NCBI GenBank assembly: GCA_023634235.1
Contig: JAMKCF010000009.1
Location: 6,386,001 to 6,450,000, forward strand
Direction of reading: 5' to 3'
From: Pisaster brevispinus
Lineage: Eukaryota > Echinodermata > Asteroidea > Forcipulatida > Asteriidae
DNA: 64,000 nucleotides
Shown piece by piece: positions 27,001 to 39,316 of the stretch. The notes below the pieces were generated by a model. That model saw only the letters and a list, made by a program, of their open reading frames with translations, made no database searches and was not told the DNA's origin. How positions within the stretch are numbered: the stretch's first letter is position 1; every line of letters begins with the position of its first letter. The translations under genes were made by a program, and so were the position numbers.

Positions 27001-27854
27001 CCGTCTTGTTGTCTCAGGAACTCGAGTTTATTATAATAATCTCGGAATACAATTTTCATTGTACATGAACACATATTTGCCAGAGGGATCAATACACAAT
27101 GCAATATGTAATCTCCACCATGCCCCGTCACTTCCACAAGCAAGTGAGCTGACCTCCGCAGTACACACAGAAGGTTCTTGCTCAATTTAACACATTCATC
27201 CCGCCTGAAGAAATATTAATTTATCAGCATTGCTAGTTGCCACCTCTAACAGTTGGTCAACTCAGCAATGCTTCTCTACACTGTGTAGGAAACAAACAGT
27301 TGGCTGAATATTAAGAAGGACCAGTGGTTTTTAACAATTACAGTTGTGCTGTCTCCGCTCTCTCCCCACCACTCATATAAGGACATTACACTTAATTTCA
27401 TTACTAGCATGGCGAATTTAGACCATTTAATCATGGCGAGTTAAACGTACAGCGTCGCCGAGGAGAACCCATTCCAATAAACAAACACACGCTTTTGGAA
27501 AGGTAGACAGATCTCAATGTCAGAGATGGAGTCCAACGCACGTATTGGGATGATATCAGAAAACAAACAACAGCTGAAATTGGTGGGGACCGCATCGTCG
27601 CTGGTGGAACGTCCTACTTTGGTGCCTTCCTTATCATGTCATCTGATTATGATGTCATTCTGTTTCTATAATTCTATCGTACTGACGACATCATGGGGAA
27701 AGACGGAGGATCGTGTTTTAGATTAGTCACTTTTAAGTGCATTGCCACAAGTTGTGCCACATCTCAATAGTACATTCTATCTGAACATATTTACAGGGTT
27801 TAGACAAATGTTACAGTACAAGCAGGCAGGTAGGCCATTAATATCACTGTCGAT

Positions 27855-27868
27855 CTATATATATATAT
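27855..27868 (+). repeat. Short (TA)n tract
   Basis: About seven TA dinucleotides. Confidence 0.85.
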
Positions 27869-28191
27869 GTTACTGTTGCATTTCACCGATCAATAACCTA
27901 GTACATTGAAGATAACGCATACAGAAATGATATATTGAGTGAAAAAGACATTTCACAAAATGATATACACCGTCAGTGAATGTCAATTTTTTTGAAAAAT
28001 CCTAACAACTCTAAAACTTGCATTTAAGCTTTCAAGTTAGAACATTTAGGCTTTGAACTTTGGATGGTGAGAATAGTTCTAAAGTTTGCAATAAAATGAG
28101 ATGGTTCTTGAGGTATATTGGTAATCAGTGGTGCAGGAACTTGGTGTTAACAAACAAGTAAATAATAAAAACCAATGCCTTAAGAATGCGG

Positions 28192-28203
28192 CCCCCCCCC
28201 CCC
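28192..28203 (+). repeat. Poly-C run (12 C)
   Basis: A C homopolymer 31 bp left of the TIR element at 28235. Confidence 0.9.
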
Positions 28204-28234
28204 ATATGTTAAGAATCAGACTAACATCTTAATA

Positions 28235-28428
28235 CAGTCAACCCTTGCTACAACAAGATCGCTTGGACTGGCCAAATTACCTCTTTATAACAGGAATGTT
28301 GTTATAAGAGGACAGCAAAACAAAGAAACACAAAGCAAAAATGAGATTTGGGACTTCAGAATGCACTCTTTGCGAGCAGAACCTCTTTATTATAATAACA
28401 GTGCTCTTTATAAAGTGATGGTTGACTA
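28235..28428. mobile_element. 194-bp TIR element (MITE), pogo/Tigger- or mariner-like, TA flanked
   Basis: The left end reads CAGTCAACCCTTGCTACAAC and the complement of the right end reads TAGTCAACCATCACTTTAT. Both ends are directly flanked by TA (28233-28234 and 28429-28430), as expected for insertion into TA. Inner repeats of CTCTTTATAA and TTATAAGAGG give further self-complementarity. The CAGTCAACC-type end is similar to ends of Tigger/pogo elements in animals. There is no transposase frame, so it would depend on a partner elsewhere. Confidence 0.72.
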
Positions 28429-31400
28429 TACAATCTTTTAGGGGATTTGAGTCAGAGGGTGCAAACCTAGGCCTCTTAACACTGATGTGTTTGTAGTAAA
28501 GTGAGCCACTTGTCATAAGGATAAACAGTTACATCTGAAATGACTCCAGCAGCCCCCACATCTAAAGGGCAAACTGTAGGGGGTCAAGTATAAGGTCAAA
28601 GGTGCTAGCCTCAAATACAAGGATGCGTGTCCACAATTGGTTTTGAGGAAAGATTGTTAGCAGAGGAAGTATTTATGATGGTAACCTGCTGTAACCGGGA
28701 AATAACAGAAATGAACCAGTAATTAATTTCAATGGCTGAATCAATGGCTGATATTGAGTAAAGTTTAGGAGCACGGTTCTTGCTTTGTCATGTTTAAGAA
28801 AAGTTACAACATTGTTTTGTTTTTTTATGTTTGCTTTTCGAATCTGTCACTAATACTTCACGGAGGCGCCTCCACGCCCCCTGGTTGTTGCCTTGAAAGT
28901 GTTTCAAATCAAATTTTAACTTCCTTCTAGAAGTGCCCTTTTACCAAGTAAAACCTGTCTTGCCCTTAAAACAAAGTAGCAGGCCTGCTTCTAAAGATGA
29001 CAGAGAAATATTTCTGCAGAATAAAGAGAAAAGCAGAATTAAGAAAGCAGTCTGACAGCAACTCTTGAATATTTGGCTAAATGGAATGTCCCCTCTGTTC
29101 CCTTCAGAGTATTAACTGCAAGCCCAAGTGTTGTGGTACACCATGTGCAATATGCCAGATGAATCTGACAAATAGTCAATCATGTCAACAGACTGACAGC
29201 AAGATTTACAAGTTGCCAAATTTGATAATGCGCCACATGATTTTGATACGCGTTTATTTATTTTTTATTGCCCATGAACTTCAACATTTAATTACAAAAG
29301 TGCAAGTCCCACTGGAAAAGAAAAGCCAATGCACTATATCGGGGGTTATGTTTGAAGAATCTTAAGCCGTCTTAATTCATCCTTATAATTATGCACGTAG
29401 AGCCAGGCATTTAATTGGTACAGTACGTTTCTCATTCCATGTTGGTGTGTATCTAAACCTCCAAATCTATACATTTTAAAGTTAGCAACTACCTGCTGCT
29501 TCTCTTTGTAATATCAGTCTCATCAGAATTCCATTTGTCTGGACAAAAACATTCTTCCAGTCAGGGATCCCTTTTTTTTAAGTGACACACTAAGGATATT
29601 GTGTAAAATAAATTGTAGTATTACCCAGCAATGAGTCTTAAATTAAAGCACTGAAAAGGAGCGCACAAATAATGCAGTCCTTCTAATCAACTTGAAAGTA
29701 GACGGCCATTTTACCCTGGGCTATACAGCAGTAATAATTACGGTCAACCGAGGGCAGCAATTCATACCTATAAGCTACCATTTGTACAAATTTTTTTCCT
29801 TCTTTGCAGCCAGTTCCCCAGGCAACGTTCAGAGTGTTCTTTGTTGCTCACCCCGGACAAAATGAACAAGCTGTCACAACATTTACACGCTGACATGAAC
29901 ATGTTCAGGTGCAACACAGCATTTCAGAACGTTTGACCATAAAAAAAAGTGACACAATACACCTCAAATCATATTGACCCAGCTGGCTCAAGTTAAGTCA
30001 CTCTAATCCAATTGAGGTTTCTCAAAATTGCGTTCTTTTAGAAATTAATTGACTCGGACCTTTTTTCACCAAGCTAATTTTCTCAAAATTTATGATGGTA
30101 CAGCTTTAAATTGTTCACACTTTTTAATTCAATAACACGATTTCCTGTCTGGACAATAAATATTGATTTTCTTTGTAAACATTAATCGGAGTTTATAAAA
30201 TAAAATAGTTGGGGCGTGATCCATTGAACCCTGCAGGTTCTTGTATCATGCTGGTACAGATGAAGAAAAGAAGAAAAAAAAACAACCCTAGAGTCAAAGT
30301 AAAATAAAGCTATGGGTTATTGACCTGATATGTGTTTTACAACCGTAATCTCCAGAGCACACATCCACCTGATTATCACAAGTGCATGTCTACATAATGG
30401 TGCATTATCAGGAATTACAGAGGATGAATGAAGATGCATGCAGGGTTTAAGCAAAGCTGTTGCTTAAAAGCCAACCATTGAGGAAGGTCTGCTACTGGAC
30501 TGTTAACAAATGATTCACACTGCATAAATGAGATGAGGAAGACATCTTCAGCAGGCTTGGGCAGCCACAATGCTCCACTGTTTGTTGAATAGGTTAAGGA
30601 GACATAACCAAGTACACAAGTCTACAACGCCTGGGCTTGATGAATCATTGAAGGGCATAGCTTCATCGATGCAGACAGATCAAAATAGTTTCATTGATTT
30701 AAAACCCCACAAATATCTGTTTGGATGTTGCTGCATCCGAAAAACAACTAACAAAGGCATCAAAGGAAAACAAGCCCTCCTCAAGCAATCAGACAACATG
30801 TGTGAGTGAAATTGCTTCTGAAATCCTCAACCCAACATGGTTTGCCCTTAAATTTTCTAGAGACTGGCCAGCAGGACCAGTCAGTTTGTCATTTCACTGG
30901 TCCCCAAGCTTCTTACTAATACTATAGTCCACATTTCATACGAAAATACAGATGCTTTTCAACACTGAACTAGCCAGCTAGACCACTTGGAATGGAGTGA
31001 GTTTTGACTGGTCCTCGGGTGTTTAAAACCTATTAAGGAAGGATGCTGCCCAATCATAAAGAATTTAACATTAAAACTCACTGCATGCAAAAGTTTGAAG
31101 CAAATCATCTTGCACAGAGCCATTTCTGGACCTAAAGCTATTGACTATTACCATGTGGAAGTCCAGAAGGATTGTTCTGCCTCCAAGGCTATCCCAAGTT
31201 TTCAAGATGACTTACAGTCTTTTTGCTATATAAAGATACTTTACCTGAATCACTCTCCATGACTTAGGAGGTGCGTGTGTTCTCCTTTGAGAATCTCTGT
31301 CCACTGAAACCGAAGTCCTTGCAGTATTGGATAACATGGTGAAGTGAGATCCCAATAAATAAATTCCATATACCTCAGCAAAATACAAAGATAAGTCATT

Positions 31401-33259
31401 GACTCGCATAAATTCCCTCTGTGTAAATGTGCTTGGTTAAACAAATTGCCATCGTGTCGTTTGTCAACAAGATTCAGTTCGACAATTCTCTGCTCACAGT
31501 TGATAAATCCTTAAAAATCAGGTTAGACCGGATGATGGAAGAACAGTTTTCTGTGCATTAGTTCAAGTTTCATAGGCATTGAGTGAGAGCGTGGCACAAA
31601 TGTACATCTCCCAAACTGTCAACAGATGCACACACGCCACACAGACTCCAAAGAGCTGTTTCAATGAATTAGTTGCCCAGAGAGAGAGAGACAAAAGCTT
31701 TGCGTTGATGCGTAAGCTTGGGATCCATGGTAACATCAATAGTATCCATCAGAGGTGGTAGGTAGACTCATGGTTTAGCGTCTGCTGATGAAGACATGTC
31801 AATTCACTCATGGTCAAGTACTCAGTGAGTAATCCACACACACCATGCACATGAGCTTAACAGGAAGGAACTAGACTCAAGAGAGTCACTGCTAAGAGCA
31901 GACTTCTGAATGTAGGCTTGATGTATGGGTCCCTTCATCATCCTGGACCTAATCAATGAATTTCACACCTGTCAATCAAAGGCTTCTGGCCCACACACTT
32001 CACATAACAAAGGTCATTGTGTTTGATCAATGGCAAAAACTGGACTAAGAAATAACCACAAGACAACGGAGGAATTATTAGCCCTCCACCTCAGCTCTCA
32101 CATCAGGAGCCCTGTCAACAATCATCATACACAAAGGTGTCGTAAATCCAGAAACTGGTCAACGCCATTCATTTCTCACCCATGATAGACTGGCAGGAGC
32201 ATTCAGCCTAAAAAAAAAAAAAACTAACTGCAAGCTGTGAAAGACTGTACAAGACTTTGCCACAATGGGCTGTTTGCTTTGACTCCAGTGTGATGATGAA
32301 AGTTACCCCAATCCCCCATGTTGCTGGACACACACGTTTTGCTATTCAGAGTATCAAATTTTCTATGAAACCACAGACCTGAAATATTCATGACCACCTC
32401 TCCCCATCGATTGAAAAGAAAATTGTTACAAAGAATTTTTTTCGGAAACCTTTTAAAAGGAAAACTGATATTTCTCAAATAACCGGTTACTAAAAAGTGA
32501 TTTAATTTGCTATTGCAAGCGTGGATGTTGTTATCAAATTTAAGCAAGCAATATAGTGTTACCTGGTAACAACTGCTGTCAATAGTTAACAGAAAAGAAT
32601 TAGGTATTATTGTACATCGAATTATATATGCAGCCAGTATCCAAAATTGTTGTTAAACCACTTTGTCCATATTCTTTTAGTTTCAGAGAACAAGATGAAA
32701 ACAAAATCCCAGCAAAATACAATAGTTCTTCTTACAAATATATTCAAAATTATTACATATATTTCTTGTTAAAATGTCAGCTGGATTATGGTTGGATTAT
32801 AGGCTGCAGATCCAAGCTTTTAATCTGGCAATATTTATAGTTCACTATAAATGTCACAGATTATTAAGCAACATATTCACATAAAAAGTTGAAAAGTTCA
32901 GGTTCCAGTTACAGGCTTTAAAGGCTTTTGTTTCTTCGCCTGATTATAACAACCAATTACAGCTACAGACCTTCACATCTCATTGAAACCAATCATCCAT
33001 GTTTCAACCAATGGAATTAAATCAAGGTTAACAGGAAAACGAGTCTGGCCCCAGTCTCTAGTGTAATGCGAAACGGCTATTCATGATTGCTGTTGACTAC
33101 AGGGAACACTACCAAGATGGTAGAAGCTTTTATGGACAAGCAGTAACAATTTGGAAGACATCCTGAAGACTTTAAATTAAACATTGAACTCAATTAAGCC
33201 TAGTGTGGTCTCCTACAGGCGAACTTCAATTGTTGAATAATTAATTTCTGAGGGCACGT

Positions 33260-33275
33260 AACGCTACGTAGCGTT
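33260..33275. promoter_or_regulatory. Perfect 16-bp palindrome AACGCTACGTAGCGTT
   Basis: Each half is AACGCTAC, and CpG occurs three times. It lies in a block (33220-33500) with better base balance than its surroundings and several ATTA-type homeodomain cores. I do not recognise the binding factor. Confidence 0.4.
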
Positions 33276-35789
33276 TGCGAATAATTGCCCAGGCATTGAC
33301 TTCATTCTCCCTTTAAGTGCCCTCTGATCGTTTCTTTTATCCCAGGATTAAGTAGAGCGACTATAACGAGATTAGAGGGCTGCTGGGAGGATTCCGAGGA
33401 GTTCTCTCAATTCACTAATACTCCCTTGGTGATCCGACCAATTAAAAACCAGCCCTGGCCAGATGGTTCCCTTCACTTAAAGAATGTTTTCACAAGAGCT
33501 AATCCGATATTGATTTGGTCTTTATTATCATCATCTTTCAATAATTACTCTTTAATTATACAGATACCCTGGTGTTACATAACAAGTTGACTTGCTAGTG
33601 GTGATTGTGTGCGCTCCGGGCCTACTACAACAGGTCACATGCATATTGCAAAGACCTCCCATACATCAGTGTGTAATTAGAGAGTACTGCGTTAAGGCCC
33701 TTCTATTATATCATTATCAATCAAGTGTTCGTGGCTCATGTAAGTATTTCACTTGTACATTCAAGTACTTCAAAGTGGTGAGTTGCCAACAGACCACTTA
33801 AAAAATCTAAAAAAATCAAGCCAGGATCTGGGTTTCAAAGAAATAATTTGTTGGATGTCAATGCTGGTTTGCTTTTTAACAAGTCTTCTGACACCCAAAA
33901 ACCATTCTTCTATAAAACCATTCTACTTTAATTAAACAAAAAATTAAAGAATCACAGTTTGTCATAATTTGATAAGTTGTTGTGAAAGAATAAAAAGCGA
34001 ACATGAATAATTTTGTCGCACATTTGTTTTATCTGATTTTAAGATTGTTTGAACAAAACTGTCTGCTATTGTTTGTTTTTTTATTCATCAACGTTTCATA
34101 TTCTTCTTTTTTTCAGTTTTCAATGACGTAATATGTCATCCCTTTGATATCAAGGTAATTCATAGGAAAGGAAATATTTATCATGGGGATTCGGTCCCAA
34201 TATACACATTAAGCAAATTTTTGTTTTTACATTGGAGTGAAAGAGTACGGGTGAATTAAAATGGGAACAGACAACAAAGAATTCCTCCTTACTAAAGAGG
34301 AAAAAACCCATGTTATTGTATGTAGAACAGTCAAACTTCCGCATCAATTTGAATGTTTGCTATGTAAGTCATACATACAGAAGTTATTGTGCTAGGTAGT
34401 TTTAGCATTTCTATGTCATAAATGGCAAAGTGTAACCTTATCTTGTATTGTTCCATTGAGAATTTGCCACATAGAGAATGCAAGCACTCTCGTGATTCGG
34501 CCCGGCAAATCCCCTGCAAAATAAACCGACAAGCGCAAAAAATAAAAATTAAATTGCAGGGCGGCATTCTAAACATGGCTATCACCTCCCGCCGACTGAC
34601 TTGAGAAGATCCTCCAACATACCCTTGTCTCGAAAGATAATCCCCGGAAGTCAAGCTCATCCAGTGCCAAAGGAACATCTGTAATCCTGTCTCAGAACGC
34701 TGAGCAAAGACACCACCCAACACTAGAGTAGGTTAACTTTGCCCTAATGGCCCTCTTCATCGATACGGTTCAAGTTCGGGAGGCCGGAATATCCCCTTTC
34801 CCTGCGTGCTTCACACTTCATGGTTCAATACCAATTTTGCTAATGCAAACAGCCCGTAGGCGAGCGGACTGCCCAGTTACGTTTAGAGTCACCCTCGGTT
34901 GAAACCAGAGAGGGCACAATGAAACCCAAGCCAATTGCGACACTTTGAGTAGACAGTGGCGTATTATCGGCAGTCACTGAGCAACCTAGGCACTGAATCA
35001 TCATTGAAATCTTCTCTTTCATCGGGAATTCAATTCTCAGACAACTCTGGCTTAAAATACTGGAAACATATCTACAGTGCCACTTCTGCTCACAGATGGG
35101 CCACACTCTGCTTTAAATATGGACAACAAATATTGACCAAAAACATTTGGGCCAGTCATCATTACCTTTTTTTGTCACGGGCTTTGTAAACCTTTTCAAA
35201 GCAATGTGTGCTATTTTGCCATTGAAAATAACTTAAAATATGATCAACAGAAATGGGAGGGGTGACAAAATGTGATTTCATTTTTATTTGTTTACTTAAA
35301 GGCTCACCTGTTGTGGATTTTTACACTTTACAAGACTGTTTTTAAATTTACTTCTTGTTGTTTTTTAAAAGTTTTTTTTGGTAGTATCAGTAGTGTAGAC
35401 CAGGTATCCTGTGACATCAAATGTTCACAAAAGAGCCATAGAGCCTGGACTTCCTGCAGGCACAATCTGTACACAGCTAAATGAAAATACATAGACTCTC
35501 ACATTTTAGGGAAATTGCGCTGTGCAATTTTTATAAACTTTTGATATCAAGAAAGGGGGCACATCTCAAAACTTGTACAGCTGTTATTTTCGTAACTCTT
35601 GAATTTATGTGGAAGTTATGATACAACATGTAAAACTTCCCATGTGACCAGTGGAGTATCTTGCCTGCCTGGAAATGTCCTGGAATGTACAAGGTTACTC
35701 TTCTTGTAAACAAAGGTCACATGGTCTGTAGTACTATCAACTTGAGAATTTTTCGCCCATAAAGGGGCAAGGATTTTGTTTGTTTGTAT

Positions 35790-36012
35790 TTTGTTCCTTT
35801 GAGATATGACTTCATTCCCACAAAATATTATTTCCTTCCCTAAAAGTATTATTTCGCTCCCTCAAATTAACATTTTGTTCTCTCAAAATTTTATTTCGTT
35901 CCCTCAAAATGATTATTCGGTCCCTCAATGATAGTTCAGTTTCTAAAAATAATATTTCTCACAAATAAGTATATTATTTCATTCCCTCAAAAAGATATTT
36001 TCTTCCCTAAAT
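35790..36012. repeat. Minisatellite, about 21-bp unit, roughly 10-11 degenerate copies
   Basis: Units approximate TTTCGTTCCCTCAAAATATTA, for example ATTATTTCGCTCCCTCAAAT, TTATTTCGTTCCCTCAAAAT and TTATTTCATTCCCTCAAAAA. Spacing between successive TTCCCTC-type cores is 20-22 bp. Several middle copies are strongly decayed. Confidence 0.8.
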
Positions 36013-36013
36013 T

Positions 36014-36047
<34 letters not shown>

Positions 36048-36064
36048 GCAGCAGCAGCAGCAAC
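36014..36064 (+). repeat. Compound microsatellite (ACA)n-(AGC)n
   Basis: About eleven ACA/CAA units change into five AGC/GCA units. It sits directly after the 21-bp minisatellite, so this is a composite repeat locus. Confidence 0.95.
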
Positions 36065-36336
36065 TTGTCTCTTTATGGGCTCTGAAACTTCTTTGAAAGC
36101 AAAACACATTCATTGATACAACACACCTGTTAAAGATTTTAACAGGTTGCTGATTAGTCATGTTTCTTGGAAACTAGATGATTTGCATGAAAGTCCCACC
36201 TCCAAACCCATTACAGTCCCATCCATCTAAAATAAATGTTGGAACATTACTAAAGCTCCTCTGAAAGTCAAGAAAACAATTTATGCTTTAAGTAACTGTA
36301 TTTAAGATTTCATTAATAATGTTAAAAAATATTCAA

Positions 36337-36660
36337 CAACATCTAAAACATGATGATGCATTTCATTAAATATTTTTGCTTTAGTTGCGTGGGAGTTTTT
36401 TTGTTGTTGATTTGTACATTTGAATGGGCTTTGGGGTAGCTCTCATGGTTTGCATGCAATGACAAAAAAACCCAACCCATATAAGAAAAAACATATTAAC
36501 CAACATCTAAAATATGATGATGATTATGTATTTTATACATTATTACATTTTTTCAAAATATGTGAATGTTTTGTTGTTGATTTCTACATTATATAAATAA
36601 AAACGGATATTGAAGTAGCTCTCATGGTGATGTTGCATTGACAAACAAAAATATACGTAA
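36337..36660. repeat. Diverged tandem duplication, period about 164 bp
   Basis: Copy 1 starts at 36337 and copy 2 at 36501, both with CAACATCTAAAA-ATGATGATG. Shared blocks follow in the same order: TTTTGTTGTTGATTT, TACATT, GTAGCTCTCATGGT and TTGACAAA/ATGACAAA. It is older than the duplication at 14083. Confidence 0.7.
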
Positions 36661-37309
36661 GAATGAAAGGAAAAAACTATTAAAAAAAAGCTTACTAAAA
36701 ATGATTTGCAAAGTTACTAGGAACCCTACACATGTTCCACCATGCATGACCAACATCTACAATTGGCGCAAACCTTTCCCAGTCATTTCCGTCTCCTTCT
36801 TGCCCTTAATACTAAGATATGCCCCGAGTCTTCCAACACACTGACCCTTCCAGACTCCACTAAGCATACTCAGTAGATAACCGGGCAGAGATTGAGAGAC
36901 TTTATAGTCTGGTAACTGGGTTTCAAGACGAAATTCTAGACACCCGGCTCGGATGACATCAAACGAAGCAACGCTGAGCTCGCTTCTCAGGGCAGTCATC
37001 TTCTTCTTCCATACGATGAGCAACCTTGATATAACTCTAAGTGAAATTATGTATCGTATGGCAATATTGATTACTACCCATCACTTTCTATCACTCCCAG
37101 CTGTCATATCTACACTCAAGGAATGCCGCTAAATGAAATAACATTATCGTAGCTTACTATTTAAGAAGATGCTTTTTACAGACGGGTTTTTAGGGCACCT
37201 AAACAAATAATTGTTATTAAAAAAATTCTAATAACATGGAAATGGTGTCAATTGATAAACATTGAAAATATCATGGCATCATGGCAATGCACACAACTGA
37301 GCCAACCAA

Positions 37310-37322
37310 CCCCCCCCCCCCC
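37310..37322 (+). repeat. Poly-C run (13 C) followed by poly-A
   Basis: A C homopolymer followed after CT-type bases by an A run. Confidence 0.9.
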
Positions 37323-37641
37323 TAAAAAAAAAAGCCATAATGTTGAACTCTGACAAGATATACAAAGAAGAACTTCAGTGGAAAAAAACCCAATCATGTT
37401 CCATTTTCTCAAATTTTGATGACTCAGTTTGTATTTTCATTTTCATTTCATCACAGGAACAGCACTCAATATTCCCTGGTCCAGTGTGTGCCTGTGTGAC
37501 CTTACAGGGATCAATACCAGCAGCACAAATTCAATTGAATCTACACAGTGTGGACGCCGGATTTGAAAGAAGCCCACCGCCACAGACCGATCTGTGAACA
37601 AATTCTGTGACAGGGTTTTAAGAGCGGTGCAAGAGAGATAC

Positions 37642-37668
37642 AGAGAGAGAGAGAGAGAGAGAGAGAGC
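37642..37668 (+). repeat. (AG)n microsatellite
   Basis: About thirteen AG dinucleotides, upstream of a CpG-rich GCC-repeat block at 37780-37870. Confidence 0.95.
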
Positions 37669-37827
37669 TCTGTTAAGGCATGCCTACATAATGCAATTCA
37701 GGGCTAGTGAGCAAAGAGACAAATGCATCTTGAAGGATGTGTAGGGGGAACGCACGACCCAAGGTGACACGATTACCTCATCGATGATCGGGTCCAGCGG
37801 TTACACAGAGACAACATCGCCCGCAAC

Positions 37828-37853
37828 AGCAGCCGCCGCCGCCGCCGCGGCGC
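37828..37853 (+). repeat. Short GCC repeat within a CpG-rich patch
   Basis: GCAGCCGCCGCCGCCGCCGC followed by GGCGCAACAGCGG, an island of CpG in otherwise AT-rich intron. Read forward it gives eight alanines between Thr/Gln codons, but a stop follows soon and I see no exon signals. Confidence 0.85.
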
Positions 37854-39303
37854 AACAGCGGCCAACATAATATCAATCGCTATCGTCAATAATATCAGTT
37901 TCCAGTTGCACAATGCAGCAATTTAGAACTGGAAGTATGAAAACAAGTTTGCATTGAGGACAGTGAACTAGGATAGATGTGGAGGGCAATGTTTGTGGAC
38001 ACTTAACAGATGGGAGCCAATTCAACCCAATATTGTGCCCTCTTGATAACCTCCGTTTCCTCTTTGAGGGCTGCCGCCCCTCTCAACAAGCCTTTCAACC
38101 ATCCAGTGATATCAATACCGAAGATCCATTTCAACAACCTCAGTCAACCCAAGGCCATGTAGTGTACACCAGTGACCTCAACAAAACGCAGCACCAATTG
38201 ATTTTGTTCCCCATTCTATCAAAATTTGAAATTTTTATGTAGGTAGTTTTAAAAATTAACCCATTGTGTGTGCGCACAGCCCGCATCCTACATGTAATGG
38301 TACAAGCTTTTCCCGGTTCGTTCAAGTACAGAGTCCAGCTCTGTTATCCATAAAAGTCCATGTATTGCACAGGCCATTTGCAGTTTAATGCCCGTCTAAA
38401 GATATACCTCACACAAGCTTTTGTTCAGTATGATTGATTTGCAGCAGCCAAATTGTGACAATTTGTACTGAAGCATTAAATTGGCAAAGCATAGGAAGCT
38501 TTTAAGTAAACCCCACTCCCTCTCATTCCTCTGTGAACTCATCAAAAACAAAACAAAACAACAACCTGGGAACAAATCCTGTTGAATTCTCTCACTGGGC
38601 AGTTATGGGTGGTCAGTGTCACGAGATTCCCAAGACGATCGTTTCTTTTTTCTGTTGTGACTGTTTCTGACGATTAAGCCCATTCAGAGTGGGTCTTAAT
38701 CCCTGGTATGTGCAACTAAAAATCCTTGGCTAACCTTGTTGTCACTAACTGGACAGTGGCTTTTTTTATGTTTAATCCCCCCTTTTATGCTGACTGAAAA
38801 GCCCCGCTATACATCCAAGCTTGTACTGGTATCAATATCAATGGAAACACTCCGCCAATCCTGCAGTGAGATGAGTCTCCAGTCCACCAGCGCATGAGAG
38901 ACACCATTGTCTTTCCATGCAAATAACACCACTCCGGGTCTCCTACGCCTAACACTGACTTGCCAAGCAGAGAGACCTGGGACCGTTGTTTTGTTAGGCA
39001 TTTCACTCACTCAAACAAATGTTGCCAGTAAATTGGAGCTAAATGGGCCATTCAGCACATTTCAAAGTCTGCCAACTGCAGCCTGACATAATGTGTTAGA
39101 GCAATTTATGTTGTGGGTTAATGAACAGCAGGGGGTAATAAAGTTATGCTTCAAAGTATGTGGACCACCATCTGAGTTTTAATGAATGGAAACAAAGATG
39201 TCACTGCTGATGCTTTTATCGATGTCTTTCCTGAATTCAATCAAGTTCTGTTCTAGCAATTACTTTTGCCTTTCCATCTAACTATAAGGCCGAGTCCTGT
39301 AAA

Positions 39304-39316
39304 GGGGGGGGGGGGG
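39304..39316 (+). repeat. Poly-G run (13 G)
   Basis: An uninterrupted G homopolymer in the giant intron. Confidence 0.9.

Noticed and set aside
34331..34723. Minus-strand frame of 130 codons
   Set aside because: No recognisable motif, and one frame of this length is expected by chance in 64 kb.
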